Positions 25,218 to 34,065 of a stretch of 47,934 nt of DNA are shown in pieces. Location: positions 7,424-55,357 of the forward strand of contig NCCO01000005.1 in NCBI GenBank assembly GCA_002279705.1, given 5' to 3'. The translations under genes were made by a program, and so were the position numbers. Position 1 is the stretch's first letter, and each line of letters starts with the position of its first letter. The notes beneath the pieces are model-generated. The model did no database searches, had not been told where the DNA came from, and was given only the letters and a program-made list of their open reading frames with translations. The stretch is from Allobosea sp. 12-68-7 (GTDB lineage: Bacteria; Pseudomonadota; Alphaproteobacteria; Rhizobiales; Beijerinckiaceae).

Positions 25218-25755
25218 GCCGCACCCGCCGCCCCTGACAGAGCCCTGTTTGGCGGCGGCGGGCCCGATTGGCAACCCGGCGACGCGCAGGGCTGCCGCGA
25301 CCGCATGATCGCGCCGCTCCCGCGGGGCCGCGGCCTTCTCAAGCTTGATTTGGATCAATCTTGCGGGGTGCCCAAGCCCGTGCTGATATATGACGGCTTG
25401 AGACGGTGTGTGGCTGTCAGCCGCCTGCCATTTTGATGAAGCTGGCGATGATCATCTTGTTCAAAGGGAGGCGTAGCTTGGCTGGCGCGATCCTTGCGTC
25501 AGCCGGGCTCGGAGTCGGGGCATGTTTGTGCACGGCAATATATGAGTTGCTTCACCTGTCGGCCCGTTTCGGCCGGGGTGCGACGTCAGGCCGGCCGAGG
25601 AGACGGCCGAAGATGGGGTTGGGCGCAGGAATGCGCCCGCCTGTGACGAAGACAGCGTCCTCGTGTCGGCACAGGTCATCAAGGCCGGTCGACGCGGCAG
25701 GCCGAGCGGCCTGTGGATCACCGAAAAACACTGCAACAGAGGGAAAGGCCAAATC
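25218..25755. other. Long divergent control region between cfa and the TRAP operon
   Basis: These 538 bases contain no convincing gene; the open frames crossing them look like shadows. They hold the FNR/FixK-type box at 25345-25358 and must carry the promoters of cfa and of the TRAP operon. A good AGGGAAAGG ribosome binding site for dctP lies at the right end. I see no other clear structure. Confidence 0.6.
25345..25358. promoter_or_regulatory. Perfect FNR/FixK-type box
   Basis: TTGAT (25345-25349), four bases TTGG, ATCAA (25354-25358): an exact match to the CRP/FNR-family consensus TTGATN4ATCAA used by FNR, FnrN and FixK. It lies 128 bases upstream of cfa and 398 bases upstream of the TRAP operon, so cfa is the more likely target. 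Confidence 0.65.
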
Positions 25756-26814
25756 ATGACCGGATTCAAGACCGTCGCCGCCGCGCTCGCCACCGTCGCC
25801 GGCATCGTGCTCGGTGCGCAGGGCGCGCTGGCGCAGAACAAGCTCGAGCTCAACATGGCGACGCCCTGGGCGGGCGGCCACTGGCTCGAGATCGGCGCGA
25901 AGAAATACGCCGAGAACGTCGAGCGCATGACCGAGGGCCGGATCAAGATCAACGTCTTCCCGGCCGGCGCGCTCGGGCCGGCGCTGAAGGTCACGGAAAC
26001 CGTCCAGAAGGGCGTCGCCGATATGGGGCACAGCTGGCCGGGCTATGACTGGGCGGTCGATCGCACGGGCGCGATCTTCTCCGGCTGGTCGGCGGGGCCG
26101 AACCCGGAAGAGATGATGATGTGGCTTTACAACGCCGGCGGTGCCGACCTGTGGAAGCAGTGGCGCAAGGAGAAGTTCGACGTCGTCGCCTTCCCCTGCG
26201 GCGTGCTGGAGACCGAGTTCTTCATGCACTCCCACAAGCCGATCCGCACCATCGAGGACATGAAGGGGCTGAAGCTGCGCACCTCCTCCTCCTGGGCCGA
26301 GATCGCGCCGATGCTGGGCGCCTCGACGGTCGTGCTGCCGGGCTCCGAGGTCTTCAGCGCGCTGGAGCGCAAGGTGGTGGACGCGATCGAATGGGGCGGC
26401 CCGGGCAGCAACCTGTCGGAGGGTTTCCACAAGGTCGCCAAGTACATCATCATGCCCGGCCTGCATGCGCCGTCGGGCGCGCATGACTGCATCTTCAATA
26501 ACGCGACCTGGGCCAAGATCGGCGACAAGGACAAGCAGCTGCTCGAACTCGCTGGCCGCCTGACGGTGCTCGACACCTATCTCGGCTACGCCAAGAGCGA
26601 CCTCGACGCCTACAAGCAGATCAAGGCCAGCAACATCGAGGTGATCCAGGTCGACCCGAAGCTGACCGCCGCCGTGGTCAAGGCCTCAAGCGAATGGGCC
26701 GACAAACAGGCGGCCTCGAACGCCTGGTTCAAGAAGGCCTATGACAGCCAGAAGGCCTTCATGGCGAGCGTCAAGCCGCTGAGCGAATTCCGCTTCGCCA
26801 TCGGCTCGCGCTGA
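25756..26814 (+). CDS. dctP: TRAP transporter substrate-binding protein (DctP family)
   Basis: This periplasmic binding protein of 352 residues has a Sec signal (VAAALATVAGIVLGAQGALA, cut near LAQN). The mature part begins KLELNMATPWAGGHWLEIGA. The DctP fold is evident from NVERMTEGRIKINVFPAGAL, the lower-lobe motif EDMKGLKLRTSSSWAEI and VEWGGP-like VDAIEWGGPGSN. TRAP binding proteins usually hold a carboxylate through a conserved Arg, probably the one in KLRT here. The ATG at 25756 has an excellent AGGGAAAGG ribosome binding site. It is the first gene of the nine-gene run. The ligand is unknown; a 2-oxo, hydroxy or amino acid is likely. Confidence 0.9.
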   Translation: MTGFKTVAAALATVAGIVLGAQGALAQNKLELNMATPWAGGHWLEIGAKKYAENVERMTEGRIKINVFPAGALGPALKVTETVQKGVADMGHSWPGYDWAVDRTGAIFSGWSAGPNPEEMMMWLYNAGGADLWKQWRKEKFDVVAFPCGVLETEFFMHSHKPIRTIEDMKGLKLRTSSSWAEIAPMLGASTVVLPGSEVFSALERKVVDAIEWGGPGSNLSEGFHKVAKYIIMPGLHAPSGAHDCIFNNATWAKIGDKDKQLLELAGRLTVLDTYLGYAKSDLDAYKQIKASNIEVIQVDPKLTAAVVKASSEWADKQAASNAWFKKAYDSQKAFMASVKPLSEFRFAIGSR

Positions 26815-26877
26815 TCCCTCGCCCGCGGCGGCGGCCTTGATGGTCGCTGCCGCGGGCTTCCCGGCGCGAGGTCGTCC

Positions 26878-27390
26878 ATGCCCATCGTCCGTTTCATCAA
26901 CATCCTCTCGCTCTGGTCGGGGCGCGTGGGCGCGCTCGTCGTTCTCCCGCTCGTGCTGGCCATGGTGTTCGAGGTGGTCAGCCGCTACGCCTTCAACGCG
27001 CCGACGCAATGGGCCTTCGAGCTCAGCTACATGATGATGGGCACGATCTTCCTGCTCGGCCTGTCCTATGCCGTGCTGATGGACCAGCATGTGAACGTCG
27101 ACTTCCTGCACCAGGTGTTGCCGCGCCGCGCCGTGGCGGGGATCGACGCCGTCGGCTATCTGATCATGGCCGGCATGCTGGCCTGGCTGACCAACGCGCT
27201 GATCGGCAATGTCGCCAGCGTCTACCGCACCGGCGAGGGCACGGGGCTTTCGGCCTGGAACCCGCCGATCTGGCCCTATCGCGTCATCTATGTGATCGGC
27301 TTCGCGCTCTTCGGCCTGCAGTGCTTCGCCAAGGCCATCGAAAACCTGCTGGTCGTCTTCGGCCGCGCCACGGAGAGCCCGGCCCGATGA
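26878..27390 (+). CDS. dctQ: TRAP transporter small permease (DctQ family)
   Basis: This membrane protein has 170 residues and four hydrophobic segments. The DctQ hallmarks are VFEVVSRYAFNAPTQWAFEL, followed by LSYAVLMDQHVNVDFL, in which the sequence after the second helix is typical of the family. It forms the membrane unit with DctM. It begins 63 bases after dctP, and its stop overlaps the dctM start by 4 bases (ATGA). Confidence 0.9.
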   Translation: MPIVRFINILSLWSGRVGALVVLPLVLAMVFEVVSRYAFNAPTQWAFELSYMMMGTIFLLGLSYAVLMDQHVNVDFLHQVLPRRAVAGIDAVGYLIMAGMLAWLTNALIGNVASVYRTGEGTGLSAWNPPIWPYRVIYVIGFALFGLQCFAKAIENLLVVFGRATESPAR

Positions 27391-28700
27391 CGTCCCAGAC
27401 CGTCCTGTGGATGTTCCCGGCCCTGCTGGGCCTGATCTTCCTCGGCTTCCCCGTCGCCTTCTCGATGATGATCGCGGCGCTCGGCTTCGGGTTGATGCGC
27501 TTCGGCGGCACGCTGGTGCACCAGTTCGCGCAGCGCATCGACGACATCGCGACGAACTATGTGCTGGGCGCGATCCCGCTCTTCATCTTCATGGGCTCGA
27601 TCCTGGAGCGGGCCGGCATCGCGGAACGACTGTTCGACGCGCTCTACATGTGGACGCGGCGCCTGCCCGGCGGGCTGGCCATCGCGGCCCTGCTGATGTG
27701 CACGATCTTCGCCGCCGCCAGCGGCGTCGTCGGCGCCACCGAGACGCTGGTCGGCATGCTCGCGATTCCGGCCATGATGAAGCGCCACTACGACAACAAG
27801 CTGATCTCGGGCACGATCTGCGCGGGTGGCTCGCTCGGCACGATCATCCCGCCCTCGGTGCCGGTGATCGTGCTGGCGCCGATCGCGACCCTGCCGATCG
27901 GCGATCTCCTGGCGGGTATCCTGTTTCCCGGCCTGCTGATGTCGGGACTGTTCATCCTCTACATCCTCATCGCCTGCGCGGTGAAGCCCTCGCTCGCGCC
28001 GCCGGACCCGGAGCCCGATCCGCGCGCCCTGGCTGAGAAGATCCGGTTTACGCTGAGCGCGCTGGTGCCGCCGGCCTTCCTGATCTTCACCGTGCTCGGC
28101 ACGCTGTTCACGGGGCTGGCGACGCCGACGGAAGCGGCCGCCTGCGGCTCCTTTGGCGTTCTGCTGCTGGCGCTGCTCTATCGGCGACTGACCTGGTCGC
28201 TGCTGTTCCAGGCAGCGAAACAGACGGTGTCCCTGACCGCGATGATCCTCGCGATCGTGCTCGCGGGTGGCATGTTCGCCGGCGTCTTCTTCGCCTCGGG
28301 CGGCATGACCGCGACCAAGGGCGTGCTCGACGCCTTCGGGCTCTCCGCCTGGTCGATCATGGCGGTGATCTTGGTCATCACCTTCATCCTCGGCTTCATC
28401 GTCGATTCGATTTCGCTGATCCTGATCATCGTTCCGATCGCGATTCCGCTGATCAAGGGCTTCGGCATCGACCCGTTGTGGTTTGCCGTGGTGATGCTGG
28501 TGGTGCTGCAGACCAGCTATCTGACGCCGCCGATGGCGCCCTCGATCTTCTATCTGAGGGCGATCGCGCCGCCGAGTATCCGGCTGCAGGACATGTATTG
28601 GGGCGTGATCCCCTTCATTCTCTGTCAGCTCGCCGTGCTGGCCCTGCTGCTGTTCTTCCCGGCGCTGGCGACCTGGCTGCCGAAGGTCATGTATGGCTAG
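27387..28700 (+). CDS. dctM: TRAP transporter large permease (DctM family)
   Basis: This polytopic ion-coupled permease has 437 residues and about twelve membrane segments. Family signatures are present: IPLFIFMGSILERAGIAERL, ASGVVGATETLVGMLAIPAM, GGSLGTIIPPSVPVIVLAPI and FILGFIVDSISLILIIVPIA. It translocates the substrate delivered by DctP, normally with Na+. It is translationally coupled to dctQ. The next gene starts about 90 bases later, so the whole run to 33345 may be one transcript. Confidence 0.92.
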   Translation: MTSQTVLWMFPALLGLIFLGFPVAFSMMIAALGFGLMRFGGTLVHQFAQRIDDIATNYVLGAIPLFIFMGSILERAGIAERLFDALYMWTRRLPGGLAIAALLMCTIFAAASGVVGATETLVGMLAIPAMMKRHYDNKLISGTICAGGSLGTIIPPSVPVIVLAPIATLPIGDLLAGILFPGLLMSGLFILYILIACAVKPSLAPPDPEPDPRALAEKIRFTLSALVPPAFLIFTVLGTLFTGLATPTEAAACGSFGVLLLALLYRRLTWSLLFQAAKQTVSLTAMILAIVLAGGMFAGVFFASGGMTATKGVLDAFGLSAWSIMAVILVITFILGFIVDSISLILIIVPIAIPLIKGFGIDPLWFAVVMLVVLQTSYLTPPMAPSIFYLRAIAPPSIRLQDMYWGVIPFILCQLAVLALLLFFPALATWLPKVMYG

Positions 28701-28791
28701 CAGTGGCGCGGTCAGCCCCGCCGACCGCGGGCGGCGAGCCGTGGGGAAGGGGCGCCGAGGCCTCTGGGATGAAGCGAGAGCGAGACGAACG

Positions 28792-29106
28792 ATGATCTAT
28801 GAAGAGCGCGACTATCGCATCAAGGCCGGGAAGCTGGCCGAGTTCGTGAAGCTCTATGGCGAATACGGGTTGCCGCTGCAGAAGGAGCATCTGGGCACCT
28901 TCATCGCCTATTTCACCACGGAGATCGGCGAGCTCAACCATGTGGTGGCGCTGTGGAGCTACAACAGCCTCGACGAGCGCGCCGCCAAGCGCAAGACGAT
29001 GCTGGCCGATCCGCGCTGGCAGGACTATCTCAAGCGCGTCGATGGGCTGATCGACATCCAGGATACGCGCATCCTGACGCCCGTCGCCTATTCGCCGCTG
29101 CAATGA
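28792..29106 (+). CDS. NIPSNAP family protein
   Basis: This small protein of 104 residues has the ferredoxin-like NIPSNAP pattern (MIYEERDYRIKAGKLAEFVK, LGTFIAYFTTEIGELNHVVA, WSYNSLDERAAKR). The biochemical role of the family is not settled; bacterial members often sit in catabolic operons. The ATG at 28792 is the natural family start; the frame opens further 5' without typical sequence. Its stop overlaps the hydrolase start by 4 bases, tying it to the enzymes that follow. Confidence 0.85.
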   Translation: MIYEERDYRIKAGKLAEFVKLYGEYGLPLQKEHLGTFIAYFTTEIGELNHVVALWSYNSLDERAAKRKTMLADPRWQDYLKRVDGLIDIQDTRILTPVAYSPLQ

Positions 29107-29930
29107 GCGCCGCTTTTCCGACCGGCACGTCCGGCGCCTTTTCCGTCACGACCCCGGACGGGGCGGTGCTGCACGCCTTTTCCGAGGGCGCGGGGCCGGC
29201 GCTGCTGCTCGTCAGCGGGCTCGGCGGCACGGCGGGCTTCTGGAAAGGCAACACGGCGACGCTCGCGCACGTCTCCCGCGTCATCCGCTTCGACCAGCGC
29301 GGCATCGGCGCCAGCAGCCGCGGCAGCGCGCCCTGCACGATCGACCAGCTCGCGCGCGACTGCCTGAGCGTGCTCGACGCGGCCGGCGTCGAGCGGGCCG
29401 TGCTGCTCGGCCACTCCACCGGCGGCTGCATCGGCCAGGCGCTCGCGCGGATCGCGCCGGAGCGGCTGGACGGGTTGATCCTCAGCGCCACCTGGCTGAA
29501 GCCGAGCCATTACATGAGTGCGCTGTTTGGAGCGCGGCGGGCCATTCTCGCCGAGAACCCGCAGGCCTATGCGGCCACCGCCGTGCTGATCTCCTATCCG
29601 CCGGCCTGGCTGGAGTCGCATTGGAGCGTCTATGAGGCGGCCATCGCGGCCGCGCCCGTCTCGGCGGACGCGCGCCAGGTCGTGCGCGAGCGCATCGACG
29701 CGCTGCTCTCATTCGACGGCTCGGCCGACATCGCCGCGCTGACCCTGCCGACGCTGGTCCTGGGCGCGCGCGACGACATGATCGTGCCGGCCTTCCTGCA
29801 GGAGGATCTGGCTGCGGCCCTGCCCGGCGCCCGCAAGATCCTGCTCGATTCCGGCGGGCATTTCTTCCCCGTCTCGCGGCCCGACGCCTTCACCGCCCAG
29901 GTCGCGGAGTGGATCGGAGAGCTGGGATGA
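29103..29930 (+). CDS. Alpha/beta-fold hydrolase
   Basis: This cytoplasmic hydrolase of 275 residues has a complete catalytic triad: the nucleophile elbow GHSTGG, an Asp in LPTLVLGARDDMIVP and a His in DSGGHFFPVS. The oxyanion region is LLLVSGLGGTAGFW. The sequence FDQRGIGASSRG is typical of esterases, enol-lactonases and RutD-like carbamate/aminoacrylate hydrolases. It overlaps both neighbours by 4 bases. It probably opens a lactone, ester or amide in the pathway fed by the TRAP transporter; the exact reaction cannot be read from the sequence. Confidence 0.83.
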   Translation: MSAAFPTGTSGAFSVTTPDGAVLHAFSEGAGPALLLVSGLGGTAGFWKGNTATLAHVSRVIRFDQRGIGASSRGSAPCTIDQLARDCLSVLDAAGVERAVLLGHSTGGCIGQALARIAPERLDGLILSATWLKPSHYMSALFGARRAILAENPQAYAATAVLISYPPAWLESHWSVYEAAIAAAPVSADARQVVRERIDALLSFDGSADIAALTLPTLVLGARDDMIVPAFLQEDLAAALPGARKILLDSGGHFFPVSRPDAFTAQVAEWIGELG

Positions 29931-30733
29931 GCGCGCGCCGCGTCGTCCTGATCGGCTATGGCGCCATCGCCGCCGACATCGTGGCCGCGCTGCGTGCGGC
30001 GCGGGAGCCCGGCTATGCGCTCGCCGTACTGCTGCGGCCGGGTTCGTCATCGGCCGGGCGGGTTCCGGAGGGCGTCGCGGCCCTGTCGGGGCTCGACGAG
30101 GTCGCGACCTTCGCTCCCGATCTGGTGATCGAGGCCGCCGGCCATGGCGCGGTGCGCGAGAGCGTTCCGGGCTGCCTGGCGCTCGGCCTGCCGGTGCTGA
30201 TCTCGTCGATCGGCGCCCTGCATGACGAGACCTTCTTCGCCGCCCTCGTCGCCACCGCGCGCGACGGCGGAGGGCGGCTTCTGCTGGCGTCGGGCGCGCT
30301 CGGCGGGCTCGACTATGTGCGGGCCGTGCGCCACGCCAAGCAGCTCGAGCTGCGTTATCAATCGCGCAAGCCGCCGGCCGCCTGGAGCGGCGAACTGCGC
30401 GCGCTCGGCCATGACCCGGCCGCGCTGTCCCGGCCCGTGACGCTGTTTTCGGGCACGGCGCGCGAGGCGGCGGCGCTCTACCCGCAGAACCTCAACGTTG
30501 CGGCGGCGCTGGCGCTGGCGGGGCCGGGTTTCGAGGCGACCGGCGTCGACGTCGTCTGTGATCCCGCCGCGACCGGAAACACGCATGTGGTCACGGTGAG
30601 CAGCGAGTTCGGGACCATGGCGCTCGAGATCGCGAACCAGCCCTCGCCGACCAATCCGAAATCGTCCTGGATCGTCGCGCAGGCCATTCTGGCGGCCGTC
30701 GATCAGCATTTTTCTCCCGTGGTGATGATGTGA
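29927..30733 (+). CDS. Aspartate dehydrogenase-like protein
   Basis: This protein of 268 residues matches the L-aspartate dehydrogenase (NadX-like) family. It has an N-terminal nucleotide site (VVLIGYGAIAADIVAAL), LVIEAAGHGAVRESVPGCLA, LISSIGALHDETFF and LLLASGALGGLDYVRAVR. The C-terminal domain holds LYPQNLNVAAALALAGPGF, with the conserved Asn pattern, and TGNTHVVTVSSEFG. The enzyme makes iminoaspartate/oxaloacetate from aspartate using NAD(P). There is no nadA/nadC nearby. In this operon it more likely acts in amino acid catabolism, or on an aspartate-like substrate, than in NAD synthesis. Its ATG overlaps the previous stop. Confidence 0.8.
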   Translation: MSARRVVLIGYGAIAADIVAALRAAREPGYALAVLLRPGSSSAGRVPEGVAALSGLDEVATFAPDLVIEAAGHGAVRESVPGCLALGLPVLISSIGALHDETFFAALVATARDGGGRLLLASGALGGLDYVRAVRHAKQLELRYQSRKPPAAWSGELRALGHDPAALSRPVTLFSGTAREAAALYPQNLNVAAALALAGPGFEATGVDVVCDPAATGNTHVVTVSSEFGTMALEIANQPSPTNPKSSWIVAQAILAAVDQHFSPVVMM

Positions 30734-30782
30734 GCGCGCAGCGCCGGGATCGTCACGGGGTCCTCGAAGGGAGGCCAAGGCC

Positions 30783-31568
30783 ATGAAACTCGCAGGCAAG
30801 ATCGCGATCATCACCGGGGGCGGCTCCGGGATCGGCCATGAGGCCTGCAAGCTGTTCGCCCGTGAGGGCGCGCGCGTGATCGTCGCCGACCGGAACGGGG
30901 CGGCGGCGGAGCGCGTCGCGGCTGAGATCGTGGGGCAGGGTGGCGAGGCGAGCGCCCACACCGTCGATGTCAGCCGGGAGGCCGAGGTTGCGGCGATGAT
31001 CGCGAAGGTCGTCGCCGATCACGGCCGGCTCGACATCCTCGTCAACAATGCCGGCTACGGCATCGCCGGGACCGTGGTGTCGACCTCCGAGGCCGACTGG
31101 AACGCGCTGATGGCGGTCAATGTCAACGGCGTCTTCCTCGGCTGCAAGCATGCCATTCCCGTGATGGAGACGCAGGGTGGCGGCGCGATCGTCAACACGG
31201 CCTCGGCGGCGGCGAATATCGGCATCCATGATCGCGCGGCCTATGTCGCCTCCAAGGGGGCGGTGGCGGCGCTGACGCGGGCGATGGCGATCGACCATGT
31301 CGCGGCCGGCATCCGCATCAACGCGGTCGCGCCGGGCACGATCGAATCGCCCTATTTCACCAAGATCCTGAGCGGGCCCGACGGCGCGGTGCTACGTCGC
31401 GGCCTCGAGGAGCGCCAGGCGATGGAGCGCCTCGGCCAGCCGATCGAGATCGCGCAGGCGATGCTCTGGCTCGCCAGCGACGACGCCTCCTTCTGCACCG
31501 GCTCCGTCATGGTCGTCGATGGCGGCTGGACGGCGCAGGGCGACCGCAAACCCAAAATCGACCGCTGA
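30783..31568 (+). CDS. Short-chain dehydrogenase/reductase (first of two)
   Basis: This classical SDR of 261 residues has the cofactor motif TGGGSGIGHEA, NNAG (in LVNNAGYGIAG), catalytic Ser in NTASAAANIG, and YVASK (Tyr and Lys). The Asp after the second strand (VIVADRNGA) predicts NAD preference. It oxidises or reduces an alcohol or ketone of the operon's substrate. It is a paralogue of the next gene, 21 bases downstream, at family-level similarity, so the two may act on different stereoisomers or successive steps. The stretch GGWTAQ near the C-terminus is the typical SDR ending. Confidence 0.88.
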   Translation: MKLAGKIAIITGGGSGIGHEACKLFAREGARVIVADRNGAAAERVAAEIVGQGGEASAHTVDVSREAEVAAMIAKVVADHGRLDILVNNAGYGIAGTVVSTSEADWNALMAVNVNGVFLGCKHAIPVMETQGGGAIVNTASAAANIGIHDRAAYVASKGAVAALTRAMAIDHVAAGIRINAVAPGTIESPYFTKILSGPDGAVLRRGLEERQAMERLGQPIEIAQAMLWLASDDASFCTGSVMVVDGGWTAQGDRKPKIDR

Positions 31569-31589
31569 CCCAAGACACAAGGCTGACAG

Positions 31590-32360
31590 ATGTATGGATT
31601 GAACGGCCGCAAGGCGATCGTCACCGGGGGCGCGCACGGCATCGGCCGGGCGATCGCGGCGCGGCTCGTGGCGGAAGGCTGCGAGGTCGGCATCTTCGAC
31701 CTGGACTGCGCGGCGGCGCAGGCCACCGCCGACGCGCTCTCCGCCGAGGGCGGCCGGGTCGTGGTCGTGGCGGGGGATGTCTCGTCGCGGGAGGATGTCG
31801 CGGCCGGCATCGGCGCGCTGAAGGCGGCGCTCGGCCCCATCGACATGCTCGTCAACAATGCCGGCATCTGCAAGGTCGGCAAGCTGCTCGAGACCAGCGA
31901 AGCGGAGTGGAAGGCCACCTTCGGCATCAATGTCGACGGGCTGTTCCACGTCACCCGCCAGATCGCGCCGGGCATGGTCGAGCGCCGCAGCGGAACGATC
32001 GTCAACATCGCCTCCTGGATGGGCAAGTCGGGCGTGGCGGCCTATGGCGCTTATTGCGCCTCGAAATTCGCGGTGGTGTCGCTGACCCAGTCGCTGGCGC
32101 TCGAGATCGGCGAATACGGCATCCGGGTGAACGCGATCGCGCCGGGGCTGATCGTCGAGACCAAGATGCGCGACGAATCCGAGATCCAGCGCGCGGCCGA
32201 GGGGCTGCCGACGGCGAAGGACCGGGCCAAGACGATTCCGCTGCGCCGCGCCGGCCTGCCCTCCGACATCGCCAAGACGGTGGCGTTCCTGGCCTCCGAC
32301 GAGGCAGACTACATCACCGGCGAAACGATCAGCGTCACCGGCGGCATCTGGAACGACTGA
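31590..32360 (+). CDS. Short-chain dehydrogenase/reductase (second of two)
   Basis: This classical SDR has 256 residues, with TGGAHGIGRAIAARL, NNAG, catalytic Ser in VNIASWMGKSG and YCASK. FDLDCAAAQ after the second strand indicates NAD(H). The GRSS-like substrate loop of many acyl reductases is replaced by WMGKSGVAAYGAYCASK, as in sugar and hydroxyacid dehydrogenases. The family ending VTGGIWND is intact. It sits between the first SDR and a DHDPS-like aldolase, as in catabolic loci for sugar acids or hydroxy-amino acids. Confidence 0.88.
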   Translation: MYGLNGRKAIVTGGAHGIGRAIAARLVAEGCEVGIFDLDCAAAQATADALSAEGGRVVVVAGDVSSREDVAAGIGALKAALGPIDMLVNNAGICKVGKLLETSEAEWKATFGINVDGLFHVTRQIAPGMVERRSGTIVNIASWMGKSGVAAYGAYCASKFAVVSLTQSLALEIGEYGIRVNAIAPGLIVETKMRDESEIQRAAEGLPTAKDRAKTIPLRRAGLPSDIAKTVAFLASDEADYITGETISVTGGIWND

Positions 32361-32382
32361 CCCGCGACAACAGGAGACGGAC

Positions 32383-33345
32383 ATGCCTCGCTTCAAGGAC
32401 TTCCGGCCTGCCGGCGTGATCCCGGCGACGCTGCTCGCACTCCATGACGACATGAGCATCGACGAGCGCCAGACGCGCCGCCATCTGCGCGACTGCGCTC
32501 TGGTCGACGGGGTCAGCGCGGTCACCGTCAACGGCCATGCCTCCGAGGTGCATGCCTGCTCCTTCGACGAGCAGCAGCAGATCCTGGCAGCGTCGCTGGC
32601 GGAGGTCGGCGACCGGGTGCCGCTGATCAACGGCATCTATGCCGATGGCTCGATCGAGGCCGCCCGGCTGGGGGCGATGGCGGCGCGCGAGGGGGCCTCG
32701 GCGCTGCTGGTCTTCCCGCCCAACAGCATGGCGATGGGCGGGCAGCTGCGGCCGGAGATGGCGATCGCGCATTACCGGCGCATCGCCGACGCCACGGATC
32801 TGCCGATCATCGCCTTCCAGTATCCGATGGGCGGCGGGTTGGGCTACCCGTTCGAGACGCTGCTCGCCCTGTTCGAGGCGGTGCCGACGATCGCGGCGAT
32901 CAAGGACTGGTCGAATGATCCGATGCTGCACGAGAAGCATGTCCGGACCTTCCAGGCCCTCGCCCGTCCGGTGAACGTGCTCACCACCCATTCCTCGTGG
33001 CTGATGGCCTCGCTGACGCTCGGTTGCAACGGGCTGCTCTCGGGCTCGGGCAGCGTCATCGCCGATCTGCAGGTGGCGCTGTGGCGGGCGGTCCAGGCGG
33101 GCGACCTGAAGGCAGCGCAGGCGGTCAACGGCCGCATCGTGCCGCTGTCGCAGGCCTTCTACGCGCCGCCCTTCCTCGACATGCACAACCGCATGAAGGA
33201 GGCGCTCGTGCTGCTCGGCCGGCTCGACAGGGCGGTGGTGCGGCCGCCGCTGATGAAGCTGCCGGAGGCCGAGATCGCGCGCCTCAAGCAGGCGCTCGAT
33301 CAGGCCGGCATCACCCGCGAGGGCGCCCTGCCACTGGCGGCCTGA
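32383..33345 (+). CDS. Dihydrodipicolinate synthase (DapA/NanA) family lyase
   Basis: This class I aldolase of 320 residues has a (beta/alpha)8 barrel. The family pattern includes GVIPATLLALHDDMSID, GVSAVTVNGHASEVHACS (in place of the common GTTGE loop), the tyrosine in IIAFQYPMGGG, the Schiff-base Lys in TIAAIKDWSND and GLLSGSGSVIA. The altered loop argues against true dihydrodipicolinate synthase. It favours a catabolic retro-aldolase or hydratase/dehydratase acting on a 2-oxo acid to release pyruvate. It is the last intact gene of the TRAP run; 42 bases later lies a truncated ABC ATPase in opposite orientation. Confidence 0.85.
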   Translation: MPRFKDFRPAGVIPATLLALHDDMSIDERQTRRHLRDCALVDGVSAVTVNGHASEVHACSFDEQQQILAASLAEVGDRVPLINGIYADGSIEAARLGAMAAREGASALLVFPPNSMAMGGQLRPEMAIAHYRRIADATDLPIIAFQYPMGGGLGYPFETLLALFEAVPTIAAIKDWSNDPMLHEKHVRTFQALARPVNVLTTHSSWLMASLTLGCNGLLSGSGSVIADLQVALWRAVQAGDLKAAQAVNGRIVPLSQAFYAPPFLDMHNRMKEALVLLGRLDRAVVRPPLMKLPEAEIARLKQALDQAGITREGALPLAA

Positions 33346-33387
33346 AGGGGCCGGGGGCGGCGCCCTGTCAGGGAACGCCGCAGCGTC

Positions 33388-33579
33388 TCACTTCGAGCCG
33401 GCGCTGACGAAGTTGCGCAGCTCCGGCGTCTGCGGGTTGGCGAAGAGCTCCTGCGAGGGGCTGCTCTCCCAGATCTTGCCCTGCCGCATGAAGACGGTCG
33501 TGCTCGCGACAGTGCGGGCGAAGTTCACCTCGTGGGTCACGAGCAGCATCGTCATGCCGTCCTTGGCCAGCTTCTCCAT
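33388..33579 (-). pseudogene. C-terminal stub of an amino-acid ABC transporter ATPase
   Basis: The 63 residues from MEKLAKDGMTMLLVTHEVNF to the stop match the end of polar amino acid ATPases (GlnQ/HisP type), including the H-loop His in VTHEVNFAR and the typical tail ELFANPQTPELRNFV. Walker A, the signature and Walker B are absent. The frame continues upstream to 33639 (GGEVWAPIGAYGMPIQ) with unrelated sequence. The truncation point is therefore near 33580, next to an IS5-type remnant, which suggests loss of the gene's 5' part by IS-linked deletion. Confidence 0.8.
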
Positions 33580-33699
33580 CTGAATCGGCATTCCGTAAGC
33601 CCCGATCGGCGCCCAAACCTCACCCCCTGAAATCGGCATAAGTTATTCAACTGATTGGGTAAACAGGGGTTTCGTGAGATCACGCAAGATGCCGATGCC

Positions 33700-33865
33700 G
33701 TGGTTACAGCAGACGCCTATTCACACCTCTGCAAAGACAGAAACCTGATCGAGCGCTTCTTCAACAGGATCAAACAGTTCCGTCGCATCGCCACCCGCCG
33801 CGACAAGTGCGCCGCAAACGTCCTCGCAAGCCTCAAGCTCGCATGCGTCAGAATCTGGCTACGCG
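33700..33865 (+). mobile_element. Remnant of an IS5-family transposase (C-terminal end)
   Basis: The translation CKDRNLIERFFNRIKQFRRI, followed by ATRRDKCAANVLASLKLACV and RIWLR, matches the conserved C-terminus of IS5-type DDE transposases, including the catalytic-Glu region RNLIERFF. Upstream sequence to about 33640 is not recognisable as transposase, and the frame runs on past the natural end without family sequence. The 5' two thirds of the gene and clear terminal inverted repeats are missing, so the element is dead. Confidence 0.75.
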
Positions 33866-34065
33866 GTCATGAGGCGACGGCCCAGGACAGTGATCGCTGC
33901 CGGCATCGGCGAACCGGTGCCAGCGACGTGAAGCGTCATTGCAACCCGGGGTATAGCCGCGGTGTTTCGACGCCCTTTTGAAGGTGCGCCGACACTTTGA
34001 ACACCAAAACGCAAGAAGCGCCGGGAGGCCCGACGCTTGCGACAGTCTCGAAGGCTTTCATGTCC

